From: Mycetocola_B reblochoni
GTDB lineage: Bacteria; Actinomycetota; Actinomycetes; Actinomycetales; Microbacteriaceae
DNA length: 64,000 nucleotides
Reading direction: 5' to 3'
Assembly (NCBI RefSeq): GCF_003667525.1
Contig: NZ_RCUW01000007.1
Span: 77,435 to 141,434 of the forward strand
Shown here: one piece after another, positions 27,899 to 36,039 of the stretch
Position numbering within the stretch: the stretch's first letter is position 1
Layout: each line of letters begins with the position of its first letter
Translations under genes and position numbers: made by a program
The notes under the pieces: model-generated
The model's database searches: none
The model's input: only the letters and a program-made list of their open reading frames with translations
What the model was told of the DNA's origin: nothing

Positions 27899-27919
27899 GC
27901 CCGGTCGCACGTCCCGGCG

Positions 27920-27943
27920 TCGCACCTGTCCCAGTGACCCCGC
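27920..27943 (+). repeat. ICE leader motif, copy 4
   Basis: TCGCACCTGTCCCAGTGACC, keeping both halves of the motif with one extra base in the middle, starts 65 bp before the ATG at 27985. Confidence 0.7.
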
Positions 27944-27984
27944 ACGACCGGATACGGGGCGATCGCTTGTGAAGGAGCCCACCC

Positions 27985-28308
27985 ATGCCTGCCGTTCTCG
28001 ACACCCTCACCACCCTCACCGCGGTGCTGCCCGCGAATGTGGACATCACCCCGAACGACTCCGGACTCCCCGGCATCGCCGCGCTGCGCACGGTCGTGGG
28101 TGCGGTGATGACGATCGGGCTGATCCTGTCCGTCCTCGCCCTCATCATCTCCGCCGTCGTCTGGGGCTTCGGCTCCAACAGCAGCAACCCGCACCTCGCG
28201 TCGCGGGGGAAGGTCGGGGTGCTGATCTCCTGCGGGGCCGCGATCATCACCGGCGCGTCCGTGACGCTGATCAACTTCTTCTGGAACGTCGGCCAGACCG
28301 TCTCCTAA
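27985..28308 (+). CDS. Small two-segment membrane protein, second VirB2-like copy
   Basis: 107 aa. Membrane segments at about residues 34-58 and 75-100 with the loop SRGKVGVLISCGAA between them. It aligns in plan and loop sequence with the 99-aa product just upstream, so the two are probably a diverged tandem duplication. One may be the pilin-like subunit and the other a partner in the channel. Preceded by 86 bp holding leader motif copy 4 and the site GAAGGAG. Confidence 0.8.
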   Translation: MPAVLDTLTTLTAVLPANVDITPNDSGLPGIAALRTVVGAVMTIGLILSVLALIISAVVWGFGSNSSNPHLASRGKVGVLISCGAAIITGASVTLINFFWNVGQTVS

Positions 28309-28344
28309 CCACCAACATCTCGAGCCGTAGAAGGGAGGGGTGTT

Positions 28345-29823
28345 GTGGCTGGTATCTGTGACGTCCCCATCATCAGCAACGTCTGCGACGCCGTCGGCGA
28401 AGGTGCAGCCACCCTGGTGGCTGCACCATTCGACTGGCTCGCCCAAGCGATCGGGCACGCTGCGTCCTGGCTCTTCCAGGGAGTGTGGGCGCTGTTCGAC
28501 TCGACCACCCTGGTCGACATCACTGGGGCGGGCTACATCGGCGTGTACAACGTGATGTTCGGGATCGCGATCTTCCTCATGCTGATCTTCTTCTGCCTCC
28601 AACTCATCACCGGACTCATCAGACGCGACCCCACCGCCCTTTCCCGCGCCGCCCTCGGGCTCGCTAAGAGCGTGCTCGGGTCGTTCCTGGTGATCACGTT
28701 GACGGCAACACTGCTCGAGATCGTCGACCAGCTGAGCATCGGGATCATCCAGGCGACCGGGACGACGTTGGAGGAGATGGGCGGGAAGGTCGGGGTCCTC
28801 GTCGCAGGTCTCGCCGCGATCAACCTCAGCGCACCCGGTGCCGGGGCGATCATCACCATCTTCCTCAGTTTTCTGGCCATCTGCGCAGCAGCGATCGTCT
28901 GGTTCTCGCTGCTCATCCGCAAGGCACTGATCCTGGTCGCCGTCGTGATGGCACCGATCGCCCTGTCGGGGGCGAGTTGGGATGCGACCAAGGGGTGGTT
29001 CGGGAAGTGGGCGTCGTTCGTGCTCGCGTTGATCTTCTCGAAGCTCGTGATCGTGGTGGTGTTCCTCGTGGCGATCAATCAGGTGAACGCGCCGATCGAC
29101 ATGGACCTCAGCTCGATCGCGGATCCGATCGCGGGGATCGTGCTGATGTTCATCGCCGCGTTCGCCCCCTACATGGTCTACAAATTCATCTCCTTCGTCG
29201 GCTTCGACATGTACCACGTCATGTCCGCCGAGCAGGAGTCGAAGCAGGCCATGAACCGGCCCATGCCCCTGCCCGGCAAGCCCGATGGTGGCGGGCCGCA
29301 GAAAATCCTCGACGGCGGCAGCGGCAGCAAGAACGACGGTGGTGGGAACAACGGTGGCGGTAGCGGGAATCCGCCGCCACCGAGTGGTTCACCGCAGCCC
29401 GCTGCCGGAGCAAATGCGGGTGCGGGTGGCGGCACGGCCGCAGCCGCGGGTGGTGCGGCGGCAGGTTCGGGTGGTGCGGCTGCCGGTGGTGGCGGTGCTG
29501 CCGCAGCAGGCGGTGCCGGTGCGGGAGCGGCGGCTGGCCCGGTCGGGATCGCCGCGGTCGCCGGGGCGAAGATCGCCAAGGGTGCAGCGGAGGCCGGCCC
29601 GAAGCTCGGCGGCGCGATCGGCCGCACCGCCGACGGCCACGCCGGCGCCGCCAGCGAGGGGCAGGCCACGCCGCCGCCACCGCCGGACCGATCGACACCG
29701 CCCGCACAGCCCACCGCACCGGCCCCGAGCGCCCCTGCGCCGAAGCCGCAGGCACCGCCCGCGAACAACGGCGGTGGCGGTGGGCAGGCTCCGCCGCCGC
29801 CGAAGCCCGCACCGAAAACCTGA
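28345..29823 (+). CDS. VirB6/TrbL-like polytopic transfer protein with Gly/Ala/Pro tail
   Basis: 492 aa from the GTG at 28345 (GGGAGGGG 5 bp upstream). The N-terminal 310 residues hold about six membrane segments (for instance IGVYNVMFGIAIFLMLIFFCLQ, IVWFSLLIRKALILVAVVMAPIALSG, IAGIVLMFIAAFAPYMVYKF), the plan of VirB6/TrbL channel components. ATKGWFGKWASFVLALIFSKLVIVV is also typical of actinobacterial versions. The last 170 residues are a low-complexity Gly/Ala then Pro-rich tail, probably cytoplasmic and disordered. A perfect 12-bp palindrome sits in the beginning of the gene. Confidence 0.9.
   Translation: MAGICDVPIISNVCDAVGEGAATLVAAPFDWLAQAIGHAASWLFQGVWALFDSTTLVDITGAGYIGVYNVMFGIAIFLMLIFFCLQLITGLIRRDPTALSRAALGLAKSVLGSFLVITLTATLLEIVDQLSIGIIQATGTTLEEMGGKVGVLVAGLAAINLSAPGAGAIITIFLSFLAICAAAIVWFSLLIRKALILVAVVMAPIALSGASWDATKGWFGKWASFVLALIFSKLVIVVVFLVAINQVNAPIDMDLSSIADPIAGIVLMFIAAFAPYMVYKFISFVGFDMYHVMSAEQESKQAMNRPMPLPGKPDGGGPQKILDGGSGSKNDGGGNNGGGSGNPPPPSGSPQPAAGANAGAGGGTAAAAGGAAAGSGGAAAGGGGAAAAGGAGAGAAAGPVGIAAVAGAKIAKGAAEAGPKLGGAIGRTADGHAGAASEGQATPPPPPDRSTPPAQPTAPAPSAPAPKPQAPPANNGGGGGQAPPPPKPAPKT
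28402..28427. repeat. Perfect palindrome at the start of the VirB6-like gene
   Basis: GGTGCAGCCACC and GGTGGCTGCACC around a 2-base centre, 57 bp into the coding sequence. Candidate operator or RNA hairpin. Confidence 0.7.
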
Positions 29824-29870
29824 CCTGGAGACGATCCGCGACTGAGAGGAGGTGAAGCACTCCGTCATCT

Positions 29871-29948
29871 GGGCGGTGGCCCGTGAACAGCACACCCCGG
29901 TGGTCAGACAGCGACCTGACCCCCGGGGTGGTTCACGGGCCACCGCCC
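29871..29948. promoter_or_regulatory. Long intergenic hairpin (18-bp stem with inner 15-bp stem)
   Basis: Outer arms 29871-29888 (GGGCGGTGGCCCGTGAAC) and 29931-29948 pair perfectly. Inside, 29893-29907 and 29916-29930 pair with one mismatch. It occupies most of the 184-bp gap between the VirB6-like and SCO6880-like genes, just upstream of leader motif copy 5. No U-run follows, so a mid-operon attenuator, processing site or nick-region structure are all possible. Confidence 0.75.
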
Positions 29949-29958
29949 GCTGTGGTGT

Positions 29959-29978
29959 CCGTACCTGACCGGCGACCC
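29959..29978 (+). repeat. ICE leader motif, copy 5
   Basis: CCGTACCTGACCGGCGACCC, 19 of 20 matches (best copy), 49 bp before the ATG at 30008. Confidence 0.8.
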
Positions 29979-30007
29979 CGATCCGTTCGCCTGTTCAGGA
30001 GCACCCT

Positions 30008-31471
30008 ATGGCCAGCACTGCGTCCACCCGCACCGAGTTCGAACTGTCAGCGGTGAAGTTCTCCCGCCTCACCCGACGCGGGATCATCCTCAGCCTCTCC
30101 CTCCCACAAGTTATCGCCCTCTCCGTCGCGGTTGCCGTGTTCATCGCCTCCCTGTACACCGGAGGCCCAGCCGCCCTGTACACGTCCCCGATCTGGGGCA
30201 CCGCCGCAGCACTCGCCTGGGTGCCGGTCGGTGGGCGGAAGCTCGTCGAATGGGTCCCCATCTCCCTCCACTGGCTCCTCAGACAGGCCCTCCGCCAGAC
30301 GCGGTATCGACGTCGGATCGCGAAGCCACGTCCCGCGGGGACTCTCGCGCTCCCTGGGGATGCGGCGCCGCTGCGCCAGTACGAGGACCCCGAGACCGGG
30401 GCAGTCATGGTCCACGACCCACACGGCCAAACGTTGACCGCATTGGTGGAGGTGACGCACCCGTCGTTCATCCTCCTCGACCCGGGTGAGCAGGAACGCC
30501 GCGTGCACGCCTGGGGCCGGGTCCTGTCCACCGCGTGTCGGTCGACCAGGATCGCCCGCCTCCAAGTCCTCGAGCGCACCGTCCCAGACTCCGGGTCGGG
30601 ACTCGCGCAATGGTGGGCCGAGCACGGCAACGACGACGACTCCTGGGTCGCAAGAACCTACCGAGAACTCATCGACCGGGCAGGACCCGCAGGCGAACGC
30701 CACATCTCCACCATCTCCCTCTCCCTGGACATGCGCGCCGCATCCCGCGCCATCCGCAACGCAGGCGGCAGCCTCAAAGGTGCAGCGGTCGTGTTGCGGC
30801 AGGAGATGGAGACGCTCACCACCGCGCTCCGCACCGCAGACCTCAAACCCTCCGACTGGTACACGGCTGGGCAGCTTGCTGTCATGCTCCGCTCCGCCTA
30901 CGACCCCGCGATAGCCGCGACCCTGGAACGATCCGGGGAGATCGGCCAGGACCTTGCGACGGCGGGCCCGGTTGCAGTGGAAGAGACCTGGGACCAGTTG
31001 CGCTCCGACTCCGCGCATCACGCGGTGCTGTGGATCAGTGAGTGGCCGCGCTCGCTCGTCTACCCAGGATTCCTCGCACCCGTGCTCCTGACCAGCGGGA
31101 TCAGGCGGGCGTTCACGTTGTTGTGCGATCCGATCCGCTCCGATCAGGCGGCACGGGATATTCGGAAGAAGAAGACCGAGTACATCAGTGATGCGGCGCA
31201 GCGGCAGAAGGTCGGGCAGATCGAAGACGCCCAACAGTCCGCCGAATACCAAGACGTCCTCCAGCAGGAAGCGGACCTCACCAGCGGCCACGGCGTCCTC
31301 CGCTACACCGGACTCCTCGCCGTCTCCGCACCCACCGCCGACGAGCTGGAAGCTGCGGTGTCGGCGATCGAGCAAGCGGCGATCCAAGCCTCGTGCGAAA
31401 CGAGGCGGCTGGTCGGGCAGCAGGCACAGGCGTTCGTCGCGGCAGCCCTGCCGCTCTGCCGAGGCATCTGA
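30008..31471 (+). CDS. SCO6880-family T4SS protein (PrgI/VirB4 N-domain type)
   Basis: 487 aa. Two membrane segments near residues 28-72 (PQVIALSVAVAVFIASLYTG, ALAWVPVGG) are followed by a basic segment and a large cytoplasmic domain. The sequence has the features of SCO6880-like proteins of actinobacterial transfer regions: a PrgI-like membrane part joined to the VirB4 N-terminal domain without the ATPase core. Blocks include EDPETGAVMVHDP, STISLSLDMRAASRAI and YISDAAQRQKVGQIEDAQQSAEYQDVLQQE. The ATPase partner is the next gene. Preceded by the long hairpin and leader motif copy 5. Confidence 0.88.
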   Translation: MASTASTRTEFELSAVKFSRLTRRGIILSLSLPQVIALSVAVAVFIASLYTGGPAALYTSPIWGTAAALAWVPVGGRKLVEWVPISLHWLLRQALRQTRYRRRIAKPRPAGTLALPGDAAPLRQYEDPETGAVMVHDPHGQTLTALVEVTHPSFILLDPGEQERRVHAWGRVLSTACRSTRIARLQVLERTVPDSGSGLAQWWAEHGNDDDSWVARTYRELIDRAGPAGERHISTISLSLDMRAASRAIRNAGGSLKGAAVVLRQEMETLTTALRTADLKPSDWYTAGQLAVMLRSAYDPAIAATLERSGEIGQDLATAGPVAVEETWDQLRSDSAHHAVLWISEWPRSLVYPGFLAPVLLTSGIRRAFTLLCDPIRSDQAARDIRKKKTEYISDAAQRQKVGQIEDAQQSAEYQDVLQQEADLTSGHGVLRYTGLLAVSAPTADELEAAVSAIEQAAIQASCETRRLVGQQAQAFVAAALPLCRGI

Positions 31472-31479
31472 GACGTGAG

Positions 31480-31499
31480 GCGTACCTGACGGGTGTCAC
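31480..31499 (+). repeat. ICE leader motif, copy 6
   Basis: GCGTACCTGACGGGTGTCAC, 17 of 20 matches, 48 bp before the ATG at 31528. Confidence 0.75.
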
Positions 31500-31527
31500 T
31501 GCACACTCCGTCGGAAGGCCACCGCTC

Positions 31528-33051
31528 ATGGGACAGCACCACAGCCCAAAGAAGCTCTACTCCACCGTCCTTGTCGAGGACGGCACCGGCCGGAGGAACC
31601 GCAAGACCCGGGAACGCGCCGCCCGGCAAGTCATCGCCCGCGAGCACGCCGAGCAACGCGCTGCGGAGAAGGCGAAGCTCGCCGCGGAACGGGCAGAAGC
31701 ACGCTCGACAAACTACCTCCCCCGGAGCGGCGAGCCAGGGGCTGCGGGATTGCGTTCCTTTCGACGGTTTCGGGTGCCCGCGCATCAGGACACCTCCGCC
31801 GCGCTGCAGGGCGCGTACCCGTTCCTCGCCGAAGGCGGCCTCGGCTCCCAGGGCGTGTTCGTGGGGCAGGACATGTACTCCGGCGGGTCCTTCGTCTACG
31901 ACCCGTGGGTGCTGTACCAGCGCGGCATCATTACCGCCCCCAACCTCGTCCTTGCGGGCATCGTCGGCAGTGGGAAGTCGTCCCTCGCCAAGTCGCTCTA
32001 CACCCGCAGCATCCCGTTCGGGCGTCGCGTGTACGTCCCCGGGGATCCGAAAGGCGAACACACCGCCGTCGCTGAGGCGGTGGGCGGGAAAGCGATCGTC
32101 CTCGGCCACGGCCTCCGGAACCGTCTCAACCCGCTCGATGAGGGCTACCGGCCCGGGGTGCTGTCGGATGCGGAGTGGGCATCGACGGTCGCGTCGCGTC
32201 GCCGGGATCTGATCGGTGCGTTAGCGGAGACGGTGTTGGAGCGGTCGTTGTCGCCGTTGGAGCACACGGTCATCGATATCGCCCTCCAAGCGGTCGTCGC
32301 GAGTAACGATGTGCCGATCCTGCCGATGGTCGTCGACCGCATCCTCACCCCCGACCCCACAGATGACGACCGCCTCGCCGAAGACGGGCGGATGGTCGGC
32401 CACGCCCTGCGCCGTCTCGTGTCCGGCGACCTCCAAGGACTCTTCGACGGACCCTCCACGGTGACGTTTGATCCGACGTTGCCGATGATCACCCTCGACC
32501 TGTCCCGCGTCGTCGAAAACTCCACGTTGATCTCGGTGCTGATGACGTGTTCGTCGGCGTGGATGGAGTCCGCGCTGCTCGACCCGAACGGTGGGCAACG
32601 GTGGGTGGTCTACGACGAGGCGTGGAGGCTGATGTCGCACCCGGCGTTGTTGAAGCGGATGGACGCGCATTGGCGGTTGGCGCGCCATTACGGGATCGCG
32701 AACCTGCTGATCTTTCATAAGCTCACCGACCTCGACAACGTCGGCGACCAGGGCTCCGCCATGCGCTCCCTCGCCAACTCGTTGCTGGCCAATGCGGAGT
32801 CGCGGATCATCTACCGACAAGAGTCCGATCAGATCGGGACCACCGGGAAGACCCTCGGCCTCACTGGCACCGAGCAGAAGCTCCTCCCGTCCTTGGGGAC
32901 CGGGCAGGGGTTGTGGCGGATCAAAGAATCGTCATACGTCGTCCAGCATCAGTTGCACCCTGATGAGCTGCGGGCCTTCGATACCACCCAAAGAATGACC
33001 CAGAATCCCCGCGAGTTCACGAATCCTGAGCGCTCCGGAGACCTGTCTTGA
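31528..33051 (+). CDS. VirB4-like conjugation ATPase
   Basis: 507 aa. Walker A GIVGSGKSSL near residue 147, Walker B WVVYDEAWRLM near 360, and the sensor region HYGIANLLIFHKLTDLDNVGDQGS and ESRIIYRQESDQ typical of VirB4/TraC ATPases. The N-terminal 60 residues are charged and probably coiled. The N-terminal VirB4 domain is missing here and lies in the SCO6880-like protein, so the two together make a split VirB4. Energises assembly of the type IV channel on the cytoplasmic side. Ends with a TTGA overlap with the next gene. Confidence 0.93.
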   Translation: MGQHHSPKKLYSTVLVEDGTGRRNRKTRERAARQVIAREHAEQRAAEKAKLAAERAEARSTNYLPRSGEPGAAGLRSFRRFRVPAHQDTSAALQGAYPFLAEGGLGSQGVFVGQDMYSGGSFVYDPWVLYQRGIITAPNLVLAGIVGSGKSSLAKSLYTRSIPFGRRVYVPGDPKGEHTAVAEAVGGKAIVLGHGLRNRLNPLDEGYRPGVLSDAEWASTVASRRRDLIGALAETVLERSLSPLEHTVIDIALQAVVASNDVPILPMVVDRILTPDPTDDDRLAEDGRMVGHALRRLVSGDLQGLFDGPSTVTFDPTLPMITLDLSRVVENSTLISVLMTCSSAWMESALLDPNGGQRWVVYDEAWRLMSHPALLKRMDAHWRLARHYGIANLLIFHKLTDLDNVGDQGSAMRSLANSLLANAESRIIYRQESDQIGTTGKTLGLTGTEQKLLPSLGTGQGLWRIKESSYVVQHQLHPDELRAFDTTQRMTQNPREFTNPERSGDLS

Positions 33052-33560
33052 GCGTAGCCGGACCCGTCCCAGAGCACCAGGAGTCAGGTGGTTCGGGCGG
33101 GGTGTCGGAGGAGGATCTGGTGCGGAACATGATGGCCCTCGATGACGGGTTGCATCGGATCGAGCAGCACTCCCAGGATCGGTTGATCCTGTTGTATGAG
33201 GATCCGGAGACGTTCGGAGCTGGGCATTTCGTGCTGTATTCCTTGCACGGGTCTTCGCCGCGGTTCGCGATCGAGGAGCAGTACCCGCCCGGGGTCGGCT
33301 GGGCCGATGAAGACCGGGTCCCGGTGTCCTGGACATGGGCATCGGAGGCTCGAGTCCCACAGTCGGATGGGACATGGCCGTGGGTGACGCTCGCCGAGGG
33401 TGAAGTCGTCTCCGCCGACTACGAGAGGCTGCTGCACATCACCGGTGGGTGGGCGGACGCGCTGTGCGAGCTCATTGCGCGGGAGGAAGCCCTCACCACC
33501 GACCCCGTCGCAGACGACGGGGTGGGTCGTTCGGGGCAGGTTCGCACCTTTCTGGCATGA
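33048..33560 (+). CDS. Unrecognised ICE protein with C-terminal AREEAL helix
   Basis: 170 aa starting with a TTG that overlaps the VirB4 stop. No family recognised. Predicted soluble; a mixed central part has SQDRLILLYEDPETFGAGHFVLY and PRFAIEEQYPPGVGW. The end, ELIAREEALT plus 20 residues, resembles the C-terminal helices of the 22474, 25102 and 36040 gene products. The use of TTG implies low or strictly coupled translation. Followed by an ATGA overlap with the next gene. Confidence 0.75.
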   Translation: MSVAGPVPEHQESGGSGGVSEEDLVRNMMALDDGLHRIEQHSQDRLILLYEDPETFGAGHFVLYSLHGSSPRFAIEEQYPPGVGWADEDRVPVSWTWASEARVPQSDGTWPWVTLAEGEVVSADYERLLHITGGWADALCELIAREEALTTDPVADDGVGRSGQVRTFLA

Positions 33561-34102
33561 CCCTTCGACGCCGTCGCCAGAACAGCACCCAGCCACATTC
33601 CGTGGCCCCGAAATCGGGGTTGGTGGTGCCTGCGGTGTTGCCGCAGATTCTCCTCGAAGCCGTGAACGCGGACACTCTCGTCGTGACCGTGAACGGTGAC
33701 CGCCTTGCCGCTACCCCGATCCGCCGAGACGAGATCACAGCCACGGTGACGGAGCTCGTCGGGCGCTTCGGATCACCAACCCGGGTGGAGGTGCGAGAGA
33801 TGGACGGCAGCGTCCACGCAGACATCCTCACGCCACCTGCGTCGGAGCCGCGGTCGCCGTTCGCTCCACCAGAAGACGCCGGACCCGCACTGGTAGCACT
33901 GCCGAGCCTTCTGGAGTTCACCGCGGACGGGTTCGTCCCCGGTGAGGACGTCGCCCTCGCCCTGATCCTCCGGCACAGCTCGGCTGGCCCGACCGGTGCC
34001 GCCCGCGCGCTCGTCGACCGCGGCGAGATCCCTCGCGTGACGGGTGAGGTGATCTTGCTGGGGCGGATCTCTGGCACCACTTCGGTGCAGCGGATCGACT
34101 GA
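33557..34102 (+). CDS. Hypothetical ICE protein
   Basis: 181 aa from the ATG at 33557 (ATGA overlap). Family not recognised. The N-terminal half looks like a compact alpha/beta domain (LVVTVNGDRLAATPIRRDEITATVTELVGRFG, TRVEVREMDGSVHADI, residues about 45-95). The C-terminal half contains FVPGEDVALALILRHSSAGPTGAARALVDRGEI. Similar short proteins follow VirB4 genes in actinobacterial elements; no function is assigned. Last gene before the coupling ATPase, with an 81-bp gap. Confidence 0.7.
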   Translation: MTLRRRRQNSTQPHSVAPKSGLVVPAVLPQILLEAVNADTLVVTVNGDRLAATPIRRDEITATVTELVGRFGSPTRVEVREMDGSVHADILTPPASEPRSPFAPPEDAGPALVALPSLLEFTADGFVPGEDVALALILRHSSAGPTGAARALVDRGEIPRVTGEVILLGRISGTTSVQRID

Positions 34103-34124
34103 CCGCCCGCTTATCCGCTCATCG

Positions 34125-34146
34125 TCGTACCTGTCGTCCTGACCCC
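34125..34146 (+). repeat. ICE leader motif, copy 7
   Basis: TCGTACCTGTCGTCCTGACC, both halves of the motif with a 2-base expansion in the middle, 59 bp before the ATG at 34184. Confidence 0.7.
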
Positions 34147-34183
34147 GCGCGTTTGTCTTCCTCGGGGTCAGGAAGGTGCCGAC

Positions 34184-35950
34184 ATGTCCGGTCCTGTACA
34201 GGCGAAACCCGCCAACGACCTCTTCATCAACCTCACCCTCGGAGCCCTCATCACCGCCACCGTGTTCACCGCGCTACTGCGTGTCGCGGGCTCAGTGGCC
34301 GCGTTGCTCACCGGGCTGCCCGAACCGTCCGGCGGGTTCACCTCCGGGATGGGTGTCCTTGCCACCCCAACGGACCCCGGGGCGGCGCTTGGCGCGGAAG
34401 GCTTGAACCCGTTCGTCTACTGGGCAGTCGTCGCCGTGGTTCTTGGCGTGCTCGGCGCAGCGGGCTTCTTCGTGGTTCGGGCGGTTCACCGGTCCAGGTC
34501 AAAGTCGGACCCGCACCGGCTCGCCGGGACCGCCACTGCCGTCGAGGTCGCCAGGGTCGCCTCGCCGAAGGCGCTGGTGAAGAAGGCTGCGACGTTGAGG
34601 CCCTCGCTCACCGGGACGCCGGCCCCGGAGGACGTGGGGTATCTGCTCGGTACCGGGAAAGGCGGGCAGATCTGGGCGACCGTCGAAGACAGCATTCTGC
34701 TGATCGGTCCACCCAGGTCGGGTAAGGGGTTGCATGTGGTGATCAACGCGATCCTCGACGCCCCCGGCGCCGTCATTACCACCTCCACGCGGCCCGACAA
34801 TCTCACCGCGACCTTGAAAGCACGCGAGAAGAAGGGGAAGGTCGCGGTGTTCGACCCGCAGCAGCTCGCCCCAGGGCTCCCTTCCGGGATGCGGTGGTCA
34901 CCGGTGCGCGGCTGCCAGGACCCACTCACGGCGATGATCCGCGCGAAAGGCCTCGCCACCGCCACAGGGTTCGGCGGCGTCCAGGACGCCGGGTTCTGGG
35001 AGGGGAAGACCACCGCCGCCATTCAAACCCTTCTCCATGCTGCCGCTCTCGAGGGTAGGGATGCGAAGACCCTGTACCAGTGGGCGCTGAACCCACCCCT
35101 CGCTGCCGACGCCGTCCGTATCCTCTCCTCTCATCCGGGAGCTGCAGAAGGATGGGCGGACAGTTTGGATGCGATGGTGCAGGCAGACCCCCGCACCCGC
35201 GACTCGATCTGGCAAGGCGTGTCCCTCGCCTTCTCCGCCCTTGCCGACCCCCGCGTCCTCGACGCCGTCTCCCCAGAGCCGGGTGAGGAGTTCGATCCGG
35301 AGGAGTTTCTCCTCGGCAACGGGACCCTCTACCTCCTGGCGACCGGTGCCGGCGCCGGGGCGTCATCGGCGTTGGTGGCGGCGTTCATTGAAGACCTCGT
35401 TGAAGCTGCCCGGAAGATTGCTGCCCGGTCCCCTGGCGCACGCATGGACCCACCTTTGTTGCTGGCGTTGGATGAGATTGGGAACCTTGCCCCGCTGCCG
35501 TCGCTGCCGACGTTGATGGCGGAAGGCGGCGGCACCGGGATCACCCCACTCCCGGTCTTGCAGTCCCTCGCGCAGGCGCGGGAGAAGTGGGGCGAGAACC
35601 AGGCGAACGCAATCTGGGACGCCTCCATCGTGAAAATCATCCTCGGCGGAGCCTCCAACTCCCGCGACCTCCAAGACCTCTCCACCCTCATCGGCGACAG
35701 GGACGAGACCACCGACTCGATCACGACGGATGCGTACGGGGCGCACTCGTCGCAGCGGTCGATCCGGCGGGTGCCGATCCTGCCACCCGACGTCCTCCGC
35801 ACGCTCCCGTTCGGCACGGGCGTCGTGATGCTCCGCACCGCCCGCCCCATCATCACGAACCTGCGCCCGTGGCCGTCCCGGGCCGACGCGAAACAACTCC
35901 GCACGGACCGGGGTGAGGTCGAGCAGGCGCTCCAGAGCGGTGCCCGGTAG
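34184..35950 (+). CDS. Type IV coupling protein (TraG/VirD4-like ATPase)
   Basis: 588 aa. Two membrane segments at about residues 18-45 and 85-108. Walker A in LLIGPPRSGKGLHVV near residue 185, Walker B LLLALDEIGNLAPLPSLPTLMAEGGG near 430, and the late motif NSRDLQDLSTLIGDRDE that is typical of TraG/VirD4 proteins. It recruits the transferred DNA-protein complex to the channel. The C-terminus (EVEQALQSGAR) is short, without the long acidic tail seen in some relatives. Leader motif copy 7 precedes it. Confidence 0.94.
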   Translation: MSGPVQAKPANDLFINLTLGALITATVFTALLRVAGSVAALLTGLPEPSGGFTSGMGVLATPTDPGAALGAEGLNPFVYWAVVAVVLGVLGAAGFFVVRAVHRSRSKSDPHRLAGTATAVEVARVASPKALVKKAATLRPSLTGTPAPEDVGYLLGTGKGGQIWATVEDSILLIGPPRSGKGLHVVINAILDAPGAVITTSTRPDNLTATLKAREKKGKVAVFDPQQLAPGLPSGMRWSPVRGCQDPLTAMIRAKGLATATGFGGVQDAGFWEGKTTAAIQTLLHAAALEGRDAKTLYQWALNPPLAADAVRILSSHPGAAEGWADSLDAMVQADPRTRDSIWQGVSLAFSALADPRVLDAVSPEPGEEFDPEEFLLGNGTLYLLATGAGAGASSALVAAFIEDLVEAARKIAARSPGARMDPPLLLALDEIGNLAPLPSLPTLMAEGGGTGITPLPVLQSLAQAREKWGENQANAIWDASIVKIILGGASNSRDLQDLSTLIGDRDETTDSITTDAYGAHSSQRSIRRVPILPPDVLRTLPFGTGVVMLRTARPIITNLRPWPSRADAKQLRTDRGEVEQALQSGAR

Positions 35951-35977
35951 CAGCGGGCGGGGCGGCCGGGGTCGTGG

Positions 35978-35997
35978 TCGTACCTGTCTGGTGAGCC
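35978..35997 (+). repeat. ICE leader motif, copy 8
   Basis: TCGTACCTGTCTGGTGAGCC, 18 of 20 matches, 62 bp before the ATG at 36040 and 38 bp before the ATG at 36016. Confidence 0.75.
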
Positions 35998-36039
35998 CGC
36001 GGCTGCGGGATTGACATGGACATGTTGGGAGATATCACG

